Assembly (NCBI GenBank): GCA_034120015.1
Contig: JAXEIF010000012.1
Span: 1-59,345, forward strand
DNA from: CALXOJ01 sp034120015
GTDB taxonomy: Bacteria > Spirochaetota > Spirochaetia > JAFGXN01
Direction: 5' to 3'
Length of the DNA stretch: 59,345 nucleotides
Position numbers and translations under genes: made by a program. Positions 51,720 through 59,345 of the stretch are shown here, piece by piece. Every line of letters starts with the position of its first letter. The first letter of the stretch is position 1. The notes beneath the pieces are model-generated. The model did not search any database and was not told where the DNA came from. It saw only the letters and a list, made by a program, of their open reading frames with translations.

Positions 51720-52922
51720 ATGAAGAAAGGATTGTTTCCGTTTTTCGCGGTTTTGCTTTGTCTTGTGTCGTGTCAGACAGTGAGGGTTCCGCGTACGCAG
51801 TATGCGTCGGTTTACTTTAATCTTGCCAATGCATACAGAGAATTGGAGAAAACGGATGATGCTCTGAAAGCCTATTATCAGGCTCTTCAAATCGATCCGA
51901 CCCTGACCAAAAACGCCTTTAATTTTTCCAAGCTTCTTATCGAGAAAAAACGGTATGACGAAGCCCTGAAGCTTCTTCTTCCTTTGCAGGAATCTTCTCC
52001 CCAGAATACGATGATTCTGGAAGTGCTGGCGTATCTTTATTATCTTAAAGGCGACTATTCCCAATCGGCTTTATGTTATAAAAAAATTCTTGCGGTTAAT
52101 CCGCTGCATGAAAATGCTCTTTTTAATTCCGCTTTGCTTTACGAAGCTTTGGAGATGCCGGAAGAAGCGTACGAGCGTCTGATTGATACACTTCCGTTTC
52201 TGCAGGATACGACAGATGCTTTGAAAAAAATTGCTTTGCTGGCTTACGATATCGGTCGTTATGAAGATGCGCTCAAATATATGAATGATTATCTGGCGAA
52301 AAAAAGCGACGACTCATCCATCGAATGGGAATATGCCCGTATTCTGGCCAAAAATAAAGATTACAAAAAAGCAGCCGAGATTTATGACAAACTCGATACC
52401 GATTCCAATACGAATGCCGATTTGATATTTGAACGGGCGGAAGTGTATCTGTTGGGACTCGAATCTTACGAAAAGGGAAAGGAGATTCTGGCGCGTGCCA
52501 TCGAAAACGAATTTTGGGATACCGGACGGCTGTATAAACTGGCGACCGCTCCCGATTTTCTTTACGGTGACGAAATTAAGGCCTATCTGAAAGAGGAAAA
52601 TCTTTTCTTTCATCCCGAAAAAGAACGTCTGGCAGCGGTTCGCGCGGTAGAAAAGCGACGTGCGGCTGCCGAAGAGGCTAAAAAGAAAGCCGAAGAGGAA
52701 GCCAAAGCGGTTGCGGAGGCTGCCGGAGCGGATCAGGCGTCCGAAGAGAACGGTGAAGGTACGGAAACGGATCCGTCCGGCACCGACGTATCGGAAACGG
52801 CTTCCGACAGCAGTGGTACCGGTGCGGGTGATACCGTTGAATCCGATGCGTCTGCGGACGGAAACCGGACGGATAATCTGTCCGGGGAAACGTCGGAAGA
52901 CGGTTCCGATGTTTCCGCCTGA
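51720..52922 (+). CDS. TPR-repeat lipoprotein
   Basis: A 400-residue lipoprotein: signal peptide with lipobox LVSC (Cys about residue 18), then TPR units over ~30-290 (YFNLANAYRELEKTDDALKA, LEVLAYLYYLKGDYSQSALC and others), a Lys/Ala/Glu-rich helix (~295-335), and an acidic Ser/Thr/Gly/Asp tail that looks unstructured. Likely a periplasmic scaffold attached to a membrane. A permease gene follows 20 bases later, but no functional link is visible. Confidence 0.85.
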   Translation: MKKGLFPFFAVLLCLVSCQTVRVPRTQYASVYFNLANAYRELEKTDDALKAYYQALQIDPTLTKNAFNFSKLLIEKKRYDEALKLLLPLQESSPQNTMILEVLAYLYYLKGDYSQSALCYKKILAVNPLHENALFNSALLYEALEMPEEAYERLIDTLPFLQDTTDALKKIALLAYDIGRYEDALKYMNDYLAKKSDDSSIEWEYARILAKNKDYKKAAEIYDKLDTDSNTNADLIFERAEVYLLGLESYEKGKEILARAIENEFWDTGRLYKLATAPDFLYGDEIKAYLKEENLFFHPEKERLAAVRAVEKRRAAAEEAKKKAEEEAKAVAEAAGADQASEENGEGTETDPSGTDVSETASDSSGTGAGDTVESDASADGNRTDNLSGETSEDGSDVSA

Positions 52923-52942
52923 TACGGCGGCGGGTCGTTTTT

Positions 52943-54073
52943 ATGAATATGCGTCCGTTTACCGGTTTTTTTCGCCGTCACCTGTTTCTGATTATATCGC
53001 TTTCGGCGGCCGTTATTTCAACGACGGTACTGCGGCCGGAATGGCGGCAGTTACTGCAGATGCCCGATTACCGCGTTTTGGGGCTGCTGTTTGCGTTGAT
53101 GACGGTCATCCGCGGTTTCTGTGATGCGCGGCTGCCGGATGCGGCAGCACTCTTTCTTTTGCGACGGTGCCGTCGTCTGCTGCCGCTTTATCTCGTATTA
53201 ACCGTTTTGATTTTTTTCTTCTCCATGGCGGTCACTAACGATGTGGCGCTGCTGACTTTTGTACCGCTGACACTGACGGTCTGCCGCTATCTGAACATCG
53301 TTCCGATTCGGATTCTGGTCATCGAAACGATTGCCGCCAATCTCGGCTCGGCGCTGACACCGATGGGAAATCCTCAAAATTTGTTTTTGTATTCGTATTA
53401 TCACCTTTCGCCCGGCGAATTTTTTGCGGTGACGGCTCCGTTGACGGCGGTCGCTTTCGTTTTTCTCCTTCCGGCAGCCGCATCGGCGGCGGGAAGGGAT
53501 TCTCAAAACGGTGTTGAGGCTGCGGCGTTGCCGCCGGTGCCTGCGGTGAAGAAAAGGGACGGTGCGGTTTGGGCGATGCTGCTGGTTGTGCTTTTGGGGG
53601 CTGTTTTTCGGGCGATTGGAGTTTGGCAGGCGGTGGCGCTGACGGCGGTTGTCGTTTCGGTTGTGAATCCGAAGCTGTGGCTGAAAACCGATTATTCGCT
53701 GTTGGCTGTTTTTACCGCGCTTTTTATTTTTACCGGGAATCTGACGACGGTTCCGGCATTAAAAGAGGTTTTGCCGCAGTTTTTGAGTAGTCCCGTATCG
53801 GCCTGTTTTTCGGCGGCAGCTTTGAGTCAGGTGATCAGTAATGTGCCGGCCGCCCTGTTGACGGCGCCGTTTACCGGTTTGTGGCGGCCGCTTCTGTTGG
53901 GGGTCAATCTCGGCGGCTTGGGGACGCTGATTGCCTCTCTGGCCAGCGTGATTACGTATCAATTTTATATAAGAGAAGCAAATGCTTCCTCAAAACGGTA
54001 TCTTCTTGTTTTTACGGTATTCAATGCTTTGTTTTTTGTCCTGCTGATTCCGGTGACGCTACTGATTCTCTGA
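52943..54073 (+). CDS. Anion permease, ArsB/NhaD or DASS-like
   Basis: A 376-residue transporter with about ten helices. The segment AANLGSALTPMGNPQNLFLY is the hallmark of the ion-transporter superfamily (ArsB/NhaD/CitM and SLC13-like), where it forms a re-entrant substrate site; TNDVALLTFVPL upstream is the paired first-half motif. Substrate (carboxylate, sulfate, arsenite or sodium) is not readable. At the 3' end it overlaps the convergent chagasin-like gene by 15 bases. Confidence 0.82.
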   Translation: MNMRPFTGFFRRHLFLIISLSAAVISTTVLRPEWRQLLQMPDYRVLGLLFALMTVIRGFCDARLPDAAALFLLRRCRRLLPLYLVLTVLIFFFSMAVTNDVALLTFVPLTLTVCRYLNIVPIRILVIETIAANLGSALTPMGNPQNLFLYSYYHLSPGEFFAVTAPLTAVAFVFLLPAAASAAGRDSQNGVEAAALPPVPAVKKRDGAVWAMLLVVLLGAVFRAIGVWQAVALTAVVVSVVNPKLWLKTDYSLLAVFTALFIFTGNLTTVPALKEVLPQFLSSPVSACFSAAALSQVISNVPAALLTAPFTGLWRPLLLGVNLGGLGTLIASLASVITYQFYIREANASSKRYLLVFTVFNALFFVLLIPVTLLIL

Positions 54074-54448
54074 AAGAGTCAGTAACCCGTTTTTGTCAAC
54101 GGCAGCGGTAAATTGCCTGATTTCTGCGGGCTCCTCTTCCCATGGGCGGGCATAAATGAAGAGAATCATTGTTTTTCCTTCACGTAGCGGTTTGATTGTA
54201 TAAGTAAAATCCGAAGGAGATCCGACAAAGTTTGAATCACCTTTGTATGAGTGTGATTCTTCGACAGTAACGATTTTCGGGTTTTCGATTCTGTATTTCC
54301 ACGTATATCCCGTGGAAGGATTGCCTTTCAGGGTAACGATCCGGTCGGTTTTGTCAGTTGAAGCTGTTGTCGGTCGAAGAGAAAGACATCCGGTCAATAA
54401 GAAAGAAATCAACAGTAAAATTAAAGACAGTATTTTTAAATATTTCAC
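54059..54448 (-). CDS. Chagasin-like cysteine protease inhibitor lipoprotein
   Basis: A 129-residue lipoprotein (lipobox LLTGC) with the fold signature of chagasin/ICP (family I42) inhibitors of papain-like proteases. Inhibitory loops seen: GNPSTGYTWKY (NPTTGY loop), a modified middle loop around VGSPSDFTYTI in place of GxGG, and YARPWEEE (RPW loop). It starts with GTG and has no ribosome-binding site; a promoter lies immediately upstream. It follows the feo genes on the same strand but probably has its own transcript. Confidence 0.82.
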   Translation of the reverse strand: MKYLKILSLILLLISFLLTGCLSLRPTTASTDKTDRIVTLKGNPSTGYTWKYRIENPKIVTVEESHSYKGDSNFVGSPSDFTYTIKPLREGKTMILFIYARPWEEEPAEIRQFTAAVDKNGLLTLSENQ

Positions 54449-54454
54449 GGAGAA

Positions 54455-54483
54455 AGAGTATCACCCGGTTTTGTTTTTGTCAA
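54455..54483 (-). promoter_or_regulatory. Promoter of the chagasin-like gene (leaderless)
   Basis: On the minus strand TTGACA (54478-54483) and TACTCT (54455-54460) are 17 bp apart; the GTG start lies six bases after the -10. Confidence 0.55.
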
Positions 54484-54673
54484 CCTGCGGATTGCGCTTT
54501 GCGGTTTCCCGTGACTGATTGAGGCAGCAGATGTCTGTGCCGCCGTCTTTGCCGCAAGCAGTGCAGCCCGAACATCCGCCGCATCCGCCTTTTTTTCGCT
54601 GTCTGATCAGATAAAACACAGCGCCGGCTGCCGAAAGGGCAATGACTGTTGCGGTCAGTATTGTGACTGTCAT
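54461..54673 (-). CDS. FeoB-associated Cys-rich membrane protein
   Basis: A 70-residue protein with one N-terminal helix (ILTATVIALSAAGAVFYLI), a basic turn and the cluster GGCGGCSGCTACGKDGG followed by ICC. This matches the small Cys-rich proteins encoded after feoB, thought to assist iron uptake in the role of FeoC. It overlaps feoB by four bases. Confidence 0.88.
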   Translation of the reverse strand: MTVTILTATVIALSAAGAVFYLIRQRKKGGCGGCSGCTACGKDGGTDICCLNQSRETAKRNPQVDKNKTG

Positions 54674-56808
54674 TTCTTTCTTCCCGTAAAAAGCCGTTTT
54701 CCCGTGTCCGGTCTTCGAAAAAGAGCATATAAAAATCCGGCAAGGACTGACAGGGCGAAAACCGTTCCGGCAGAGAATCCGTTACCGGTTATCAGGTTTC
54801 CGAACTGAAAAATCAATAGGGAAACGGCGTACGCAAACAGTGTCTGATAGGAGAGCGCGAAAAGTGTCCATTTCGGGCTTCCCATCTGTCTCGCCATGGC
54901 TCCGATGGCGGCAACACACGGTGCACACAGGATATTGAAAATTAAAAAAGATAAAGCTCCCGCTTTTGACGGAAAAAGATTGATGACAGCTGCCGTAAAG
55001 CCGGGGTTGACTTCTTCGGTTATTCCTCTGTTTAACAGGACACCTAAAGTACCGACGATATTTTCTTTGGCAGTCAATCCCGTGACGGTTGCCACCGCCG
55101 CTTCCCAGCTGCCGAATCCGACCGGTTTAAACAGCGGTGCGATTGCGCTGCCGATCCATGCCAGAAAGCTGTTTTCAACGGATACCATTCCGAATCCGGT
55201 TCGGTCAATGCCGAATGAGGAGAAGAACCAGATAAGAGTGCAGGCCAGAAAAATAACGGTTCCTGCCTTGATAACAAAAGAACGGCATCTCTCCCAAACG
55301 TGAAAAAAGAGGTTGCGGAAGGCCGGAAGATGATATGCGGGGAGTTCCATTACAAACGGAGCGGAGCTTCCCCGAAACGGCGCGGTTTTCTTTAAAATAA
55401 TTCCGGTGCAGGCGACCGCGGCGATGCCGGTAAAGTAAACAGCGGGAGCGGCCCACCAGGCACCTCCCAATGCCGCTCCGCTGATTAGAGCGATAACGGG
55501 CAGCTTGGCGCCGCACGGAATGAAAGTCGCGGTAAGAATCGTTATCCGCCGGCTTGATTCGTTTTCGATGGTTTTTGTTGCCATGATTCCGGGAACGCCG
55601 CAGCCGGAAGCTATCAGCAGCGGGATAAAGCTTTTTCCCGATAATCCGAATCGTTTAAAAAGGCGGTTCATGATGAAGGCTACCCGTGTCATGTAGCCGC
55701 AATCCTCAAGAAAAGAGAGAAACAGAAACAGGATAAACATCTGGGGCAGGAAACCGAGTACGGCTCCGACACCGCCGATAATGCCGTCGACAGTCAGACT
55801 TGTGATCCACGGTGCGGCGCCGGCCGATATCAAAAGAGTGCGCACGCCCGGTTTAATCCATTCACCGAGTAAAACATCATTTGTCCAGTCTGTAGCAACG
55901 GCGCCGACGGTTGTGACGGAAATAAAATACACCAGAAACATTACTGCGGCAAAAATCGGAAAGGCAAACCAGCGGTTGGTGACGTAGCGGTCGATTTTAT
56001 CCGAAACCGTTACGTCCGGGCGTTTTCTCCTGTAACAGTCGTGCAGCAGATGTTCGACGGCTTCGTAACGTTCCGCGGAAATGAGCGATTCTATGTCATC
56101 GTTGCCTTTTTTTTCGAGCGACTGCGTTATTTCGGACATTATTTTCCGTTGTCCGGCGTCAGCTTTCAGAAGATCAAGGATTTCGGAATCCCGTTCCAGA
56201 AGTTTAACGGTCATCCAGCGGGATCCTTCTGCGGGTATGATACCGCCGGCTGTGTTTTCGATTTCTTTTAAGGCTTTTTCTGTCGCCGGTGAGAAAGAGA
56301 CCGGTTTCGGAGGTGTTTTGTCGAAAAGCATTTTTTCGACAGCCTGCGACAGTTCTTTCAGTCCGCTTCCTTTTAATGCCGAAATTTCGACGGCAGGGCA
56401 TCCGAATCGGTGTGTCAGCTTTTCCGTGTCGATGAAATCGCCGTTTTTTCGGATGACATCGGTCATATTCAGTGCCAAAATCATTGGAATACCCAATTCC
56501 TGCAGTTGTGTTGTCAGATAAAGATTCCGCTCCGGATTGGATGAATCAATAATATTGATAATCATATCGGGGCGTTCCCTGAGTAAAAAACGGCGGCTGA
56601 CGACTTCGTCGTCCGAATTTGGGGAAAGAGAATAAATTCCGGGAAGATCGGTCAGAATAATTTCTTTATTTGATTTCAGACGGCCTTCGACTTTTTCAAC
56701 CGTCACTCCGGGCCAGTTCCCGACATACTGTGAACTGCCGGTCAGTGCGTTAAATAAAGTCGTTTTTCCGCAGTTCGGATTTCCTGCCAGTGCTATTCTG
56801 TGATTCAT
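54670..56808 (-). CDS. feoB: Ferrous iron transporter FeoB
   Basis: A 712-residue Fe(II) permease with a G-protein domain: AGNPNCGKTTLFNALTG (G1), DLPGIYSLSP (G3), ALNMTDV (G4, NxxD) and a helical GDI-like spacer, then two Gate repeats with FIPCGAKLPV and GCGVPGIMATKT in the membrane part. Length is normal. feoA lies 59 bases upstream and a Cys-rich partner gene overlaps the end, giving feoA-feoB-Cys-rich protein. Confidence 0.97.
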   Translation of the reverse strand: MNHRIALAGNPNCGKTTLFNALTGSSQYVGNWPGVTVEKVEGRLKSNKEIILTDLPGIYSLSPNSDDEVVSRRFLLRERPDMIINIIDSSNPERNLYLTTQLQELGIPMILALNMTDVIRKNGDFIDTEKLTHRFGCPAVEISALKGSGLKELSQAVEKMLFDKTPPKPVSFSPATEKALKEIENTAGGIIPAEGSRWMTVKLLERDSEILDLLKADAGQRKIMSEITQSLEKKGNDDIESLISAERYEAVEHLLHDCYRRKRPDVTVSDKIDRYVTNRWFAFPIFAAVMFLVYFISVTTVGAVATDWTNDVLLGEWIKPGVRTLLISAGAAPWITSLTVDGIIGGVGAVLGFLPQMFILFLFLSFLEDCGYMTRVAFIMNRLFKRFGLSGKSFIPLLIASGCGVPGIMATKTIENESSRRITILTATFIPCGAKLPVIALISGAALGGAWWAAPAVYFTGIAAVACTGIILKKTAPFRGSSAPFVMELPAYHLPAFRNLFFHVWERCRSFVIKAGTVIFLACTLIWFFSSFGIDRTGFGMVSVENSFLAWIGSAIAPLFKPVGFGSWEAAVATVTGLTAKENIVGTLGVLLNRGITEEVNPGFTAAVINLFPSKAGALSFLIFNILCAPCVAAIGAMARQMGSPKWTLFALSYQTLFAYAVSLLIFQFGNLITGNGFSAGTVFALSVLAGFLYALFRRPDTGKRLFTGRKK

Positions 56809-56867
56809 GTTGCCTCCGTATCGAGTGAGCGGATTTCTGCCGAAACCGGACGGAGAATCGGTCGGCG

Positions 56868-57077
56868 CTAAACAAAAATTGTTCTGGCGAGTGTTTTCTC
56901 GACCGCTATGCGGCTTTCTTTTATCTTTAAGATTAAATTTCCGGCTGTTTTAGAAATAACCGTAACGGAGGCGCCTTCGACGAAACCGAGATGGCTTAAA
57001 AATCGTTTTGTGTCGTCATTGCCGGCAATTTTTTTTATGCATGAGACTGTTCCGTTCGGAGCCGATGATAAAGGCAT
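56868..57077 (-). CDS. feoA: Ferrous iron transport protein FeoA
   Basis: A 69-residue SH3-like cytoplasmic protein that supports FeoB. The HLGFVEGASVTVISKTAGNLILKI stretch, cited in part as LGFVEGASVTVISK, is the family core. A strong AAGGAGG ribosome-binding site precedes the ATG. First gene of the feo operon, with a promoter and candidate operator immediately upstream. Confidence 0.93.
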   Translation of the reverse strand: MPLSSAPNGTVSCIKKIAGNDDTKRFLSHLGFVEGASVTVISKTAGNLILKIKESRIAVEKTLARTIFV

Positions 57078-57090
57078 TTTTTCCTCCTTT

Positions 57091-57103
57091 TTATCTTAGA
57101 TAA
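57091..57103. promoter_or_regulatory. Candidate metal-regulator operator of feoAB
   Basis: TTATCTTAGATAA is a perfect 6+1+6 inverted repeat at the expected transcription start. A second partial repeat, GACT-N9-AGTC (57104-57120), covers the -10 box. Position and AT-rich form suit a Fur- or DtxR/MntR-type repressor; which one cannot be told. Confidence 0.5.
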
Positions 57104-57107
57104 GACT

Positions 57108-57136
57108 AATATAATCAGTCTTTTTTTATTTGTCAA
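57108..57136 (-). promoter_or_regulatory. Promoter of feoA-feoB
   Basis: On the minus strand consensus TTGACA (57131-57136) and TATATT (57108-57113) are 17 bp apart. Confidence 0.85.
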
Positions 57137-57156
57137 TTCCTTTCGGATAAAAAATT

Positions 57157-57185
57157 AAAAAAACGGCAACATTTTGTTGCCGTTT
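57157..57185 (-). terminator. Terminator after adk
   Basis: AAACGGCAAC and GTTGCCGTTT form a 10-bp stem with a 5-base loop, followed on the minus strand by a T-run. It separates adk from the feo promoter, which starts about 20 bases further on. Confidence 0.9.
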
Positions 57186-57194
57186 TGCGTGATG

Positions 57195-57824
57195 TCAGCA
57201 GCCGATTGCTTTGCAGACTGCTTCGCATACCTCATCGGGAGACGGTGTTCCGTCGATATCGATCAGAGTACCGTCGTTTTGGTAATAATCAATCAAAGGT
57301 TTTGTCTGGGCTGCGTAAACAGACAGACGGTTTCGGATTGATTCGGGGCTGTCGTCTTTTCGGGTGTAAAGTTCTCCGCCGCAGGCGTCGCAGATGCCTT
57401 CTTTTTTCGGCGGCATATATTCGATGTGGTATCCGGCATTGCACTGGCGGCACAGGCGGCGACCCGAGAGCCGTTTGACGATTTTTTCATCGGGTACGAC
57501 AAAGTTGATAACGGCATCAATCGGACAAAATGTTTTCAGCGCGTCGGCCTGAGCAATCGTGCGGGGAAAGCCGTCCAAAATAAATCCCTTGTCTCCGGTT
57601 TCCGAGGCCAGTCTTTCTTTGACAAGGGCTACCGTCAGTTCATCGGGTACTAAGTCGCCGGCTTCGATGATCGCTTTGACCTTTAATCCCAGTTCCGTTT
57701 CATTTTTGATGGCAGCACGGAAAAGATCTCCGGTCGAGATAGCGGTCATTCCGGTCCGTTCCGCCAGGCGGGAAGCTATCGTTCCTTTGCCGGCTCCCGG
57801 AGCCCCCAAGAAAATCAGTTTCAT
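57195..57824 (-). CDS. adk: Adenylate kinase
   Basis: A 209-residue enzyme that interconverts AMP, ADP and ATP. Motifs: LGAPGAGKGTIA (P-loop), ILDGFPRTIAQADAL (AMP binding), and a LID with a CRQC...CDAC zinc site, as in Gram-positive and many spirochaete enzymes. All catalytic arginines expected near RLSGRRLC and ESIRNRL are present. Monocistronic, between its own promoter and terminator. Confidence 0.97.
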   Translation of the reverse strand: MKLIFLGAPGAGKGTIASRLAERTGMTAISTGDLFRAAIKNETELGLKVKAIIEAGDLVPDELTVALVKERLASETGDKGFILDGFPRTIAQADALKTFCPIDAVINFVVPDEKIVKRLSGRRLCRQCNAGYHIEYMPPKKEGICDACGGELYTRKDDSPESIRNRLSVYAAQTKPLIDYYQNDGTLIDIDGTPSPDEVCEAVCKAIGC

Positions 57825-57864
57825 GATTGTACTCTCCTTGTATTTTTTCGTGGATTACACTGGA

Positions 57865-57893
57865 ATAATATATTTTTTTCTTTTATAATACAA
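57865..57893 (-). promoter_or_regulatory. Promoter of adk
   Basis: On the minus strand TTGTAT (57888-57893) and TATTAT (57865-57870) are 17 bp apart; CAAGGAG precedes the start. Confidence 0.65.
57884..57889 (+). promoter_or_regulatory. Possible -10 box of the barrel-like protein gene
   Basis: A perfect TATAAT only seven bases before the ATG at 57897, with a poor -35. If used, the transcript would be leaderless. It overlaps the adk promoter on the other strand. Confidence 0.4.
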
Positions 57894-57896
57894 GAG

Positions 57897-58874
57897 ATGA
57901 AAGGTAAATCCGCTCTGTTTTTTTTCATCATTCTCTTTTTTTCCGTATCGGGTTTTTCCCGGGAGACCGGCGGTGCGGATTTACCGGGAATCGAATCGGC
58001 AGAAGAGGCGGACAGTCCCGAAGTTTTATCCGAAGCTCCGGTTCTGTTAAACGAATCCGAATCCGTTAGCGGACTGGCGGATGCGGATTTTGACCCGGAA
58101 AATTCGAAAATTGTTGTACATCGCCGAAACAGACGATCCGGACGCCGTTATGCACTGTCGTTTCAGATTTTGGATCCCGTTTTGAAGTCGCTTGTGTCGG
58201 TAAAGGAGTTTGATTTTTCGGGAACGCCGGAAATATCACGGTTGATCATTCCTTCGCTTTCTTTTGAAAGTCAGTTTGAAGTTCATCGTTATGTCACATT
58301 GGGGATTAAAGGGTCGATTATTCCCGAGCTTTTTTCAAATCCGTTTTACAAGGGCAAACGGGGCGGTTATTTTTATACCGATTCCGAAGCAACATACCCC
58401 GATGCCTCTTTGAGTGAAGAAGAGTGGGCGCATCGCGTTTACAGTGATGAGGAAAAGTATTTTCTGAATATGCATTTTTTGATTGATTTAACCGTTCGTG
58501 TTCTGCCCTTCGGAGAAGGATTGGATACTCTAAAGGGTTTTTATATTAAAGCCGGCGGATATTTCGGATTTTCAATTTATCAGAATGTATATTTGACTTA
58601 CGAGGAAAGCAAATCGTCGACTGTCGGCGGTGAAGTTTCTTCCGCATCCGTACCGTATTTTTATCCGGTGGCTGTAAGCGAATCCGGAAACGGGGAAGAG
58701 CTTTATGAATTTGTCTTCGGTGCTGTTGTCGGTTTGGGGTGGCAGTTTGCGTTTTCTTCCGGATTTTTTCTGGATTTGGGGGTCGATCTGACATACGATA
58801 ATACCCGAAAATTAATTCCGTCGGTGCCCGGTTTGGGGTGGAATGCAAATTGCTGTGTCGGTTATGCGTGGTAA
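57897..58874 (+). CDS. Outer-membrane barrel-like exported protein
   Basis: A 325-residue protein of unknown function. Signal peptide (KGKSALFFFIILFFSVSGFS), an acidic low-complexity stretch (~30-75), then alternating amphipathic strands with many aromatic and Gly residues (FYIKAGGYFGFSIYQNVYL, FVFGAVVGLGWQFAFSSG), ending in CVGYAW with a terminal aromatic as in Bam-inserted beta-barrels. A small porin or surface protein is plausible. No clear ribosome-binding site. It precedes the rRNA promoter. Confidence 0.7.
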   Translation: MKGKSALFFFIILFFSVSGFSRETGGADLPGIESAEEADSPEVLSEAPVLLNESESVSGLADADFDPENSKIVVHRRNRRSGRRYALSFQILDPVLKSLVSVKEFDFSGTPEISRLIIPSLSFESQFEVHRYVTLGIKGSIIPELFSNPFYKGKRGGYFYTDSEATYPDASLSEEEWAHRVYSDEEKYFLNMHFLIDLTVRVLPFGEGLDTLKGFYIKAGGYFGFSIYQNVYLTYEESKSSTVGGEVSSASVPYFYPVAVSESGNGEELYEFVFGAVVGLGWQFAFSSGFFLDLGVDLTYDNTRKLIPSVPGLGWNANCCVGYAW

Positions 58875-58980
58875 GTACATGTCGTGTCCGGAAGAATACG
58901 GGCCGGTCTGTCGAATTTGCCTTTTAGGTGCAGAACTGCCGAATAAAAAATAAAATTTTACAAAAAAATTTTCGGTGGTG

Positions 58981-59009
58981 TTGACAAAAAGAGAGGAAAG
59001 GAGTATATT
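58981..59009 (+). promoter_or_regulatory. Promoter of the rRNA operon
   Basis: Consensus TTGACA (58981-58986) and TATATT (59004-59009) with a 17-bp spacer, preceded by an A/T-rich stretch that could act as an UP element. Confidence 0.9.
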
Positions 59010-59057
59010 GGGCAAACAAGACGGGGAAGACTCGGGAGTCTAAAGGAGGGCTGAGAG

Positions 59058-59084
59058 ATGACCGTCAATGATCATAGTGAATAA
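59058..59084 (+). other. Eight-codon ORF with strong ribosome-binding site in the rRNA leader
   Basis: ATG ACC GTC AAT GAT CAT AGT GAA TAA encodes MTVNDHSE. AAAGGAGGG (59042-59050) lies seven bases upstream, an ideal Shine-Dalgarno distance. It may be chance or an anti-SD pairing element rather than a translated peptide. Confidence 0.35.
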
Positions 59085-59204
59085 AAAGGGATGGAGAAAA
59101 GTTGTTTGTGCGAGAGGTATCGGAAAGATACCGTCAATGACGAATTGAAAAGGAAAACTTTTTAATTATTTAAGGTATTAACGGCGCAAGCCGTTGGTAT
59201 AGAA

Positions 59205-59345
59205 ATAATGGAGAGTTTGATCCTGGCTCAGAACGAACGCTGGCGGCGCGTTTTAAGCATGCAAGTCGAATGGGAAGGAGAGCTTGCTCTCCGGAACATG
59301 GCGGACTGGTGAGTAACACGTGGGTGACCTGTCTTGAAGTTGGGG
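59205..59345 (+). rRNA. 16S ribosomal RNA, 5' end (partial)
   Basis: The first ~141 bases of 16S rRNA, cut by the window edge. AGAGTTTGATCCTGGCTCAG begins at 59212, equivalent to E. coli position 8, so the mature end is about 59205. The following ACGAACGCTGGCGGCGCG, the GGAGAGC/GCTCTCC helix and GGCGGACTGGTGAGTAACAC resemble treponemes. Confidence 0.98.

Larger units (their letters stand above)
58875..59204 (+). other. Intergenic region and rRNA leader
   Basis: About 330 bases before 16S. It holds an AT-rich stretch (58940-58975), the rRNA promoter, then a leader of ~190 bases. In the leader are an 11-bp direct repeat ACCGTCAATGA (59061-59071 and 59130-59140), a GTATC-GGAAA-GATAC hairpin (59117-59131) and an AACGGC-GCAA-GCCGTT hairpin (59180-59195) close to the mature 16S end, likely part of processing or antitermination structure. 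Confidence 0.75.

Overview
The window is about 59 kb of chromosome from a spirochaete, most likely Treponema-like. The strongest evidence is the first ~140 bases of a 16S rRNA gene at the right end, whose opening (AACGAACGCTGGCGGCGCGT, then AAGCATGCAAGTCGAA) matches my recollection of Treponema/Spirochaeta 16S. The protein content fits: a double-membrane cell (LolCDE, barrel-like and lipoprotein genes), chemotaxis, a bactofilin, and anaerobic metabolism (Pta, FeoAB, FmdE). There is no prophage, insertion sequence or CRISPR array.

Layout. 1-12.2 kb (+): one long, tightly overlapping gene string: end of prfB, a PEGA-domain exported protein, ftsY, a secreted protein with a 21-bp tandem repeat, lolC-lolD-lolE, mcsA, an mcsB homologue that looks catalytically dead, clpC and rnz. 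12.3-16.6 kb (+): a GldA/GldF/GldG-type ABC exporter with a DUF4340 protein. 16.7-21.2 kb (-): an FmdE protein, a siderophore/metal-chelate-type ABC importer and a diguanylate cyclase. 21.2-21.5 kb: non-coding DNA with a degenerate 21-bp periodic array and a terminator. 21.5-22.4 kb (-): an AT-rich PD-(D/E)XK-like gene that looks imported. 22.6-28.2 kb (+): aminotransferase, symporter small subunit plus Na+/solute symporter, a two-component pair and a YkgJ-type Cys-cluster protein. 28.2-32.6 kb (-): grpE-dnaK-dnaJ-rlmB. 32.7-42.4 kb (-): a ten-gene chemotaxis operon (membrane CheZ-like protein, cheY, cheA, cheW, MCP, cheR, cheB, cheD, cheY, cheX). 42.5-46.2 kb (-): a PurF homologue without its nucleophilic cysteine, tRNA-Phe, a CMD-cupin lipoprotein and a LysR regulator. 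46.3-51.7 kb: a sirtuin, tRNA-Arg/Pro, pta, then bactofilin-TPR-mtaB and tRNA-Lys/Glu. 51.7-58.9 kb: a TPR lipoprotein, an anion permease, a chagasin-like lipoprotein, feoA-feoB with a Cys-rich membrane protein, adk and a barrel-like envelope protein. 59.0-59.3 kb: strong rRNA promoter, leader and the start of 16S.

Themes. Envelope building and lipoprotein sorting, proteostasis (ClpC and DnaK systems), chemotaxis signalling and metal uptake dominate. Points most worth a second look are the McsA/pseudo-McsB/ClpC cassette, the membrane-anchored CheZ-like protein beside CheX in one che operon, the candidate C-terminal CheR/CheB tether on the MCP, the extended CheA, the Cys-less PurF, the 21-bp non-coding array, several probable leaderless transcripts, and an SD-preceded eight-codon ORF in the rRNA leader. 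Many promoters have a clean -35/17-bp/-10 layout and are listed with coordinates.
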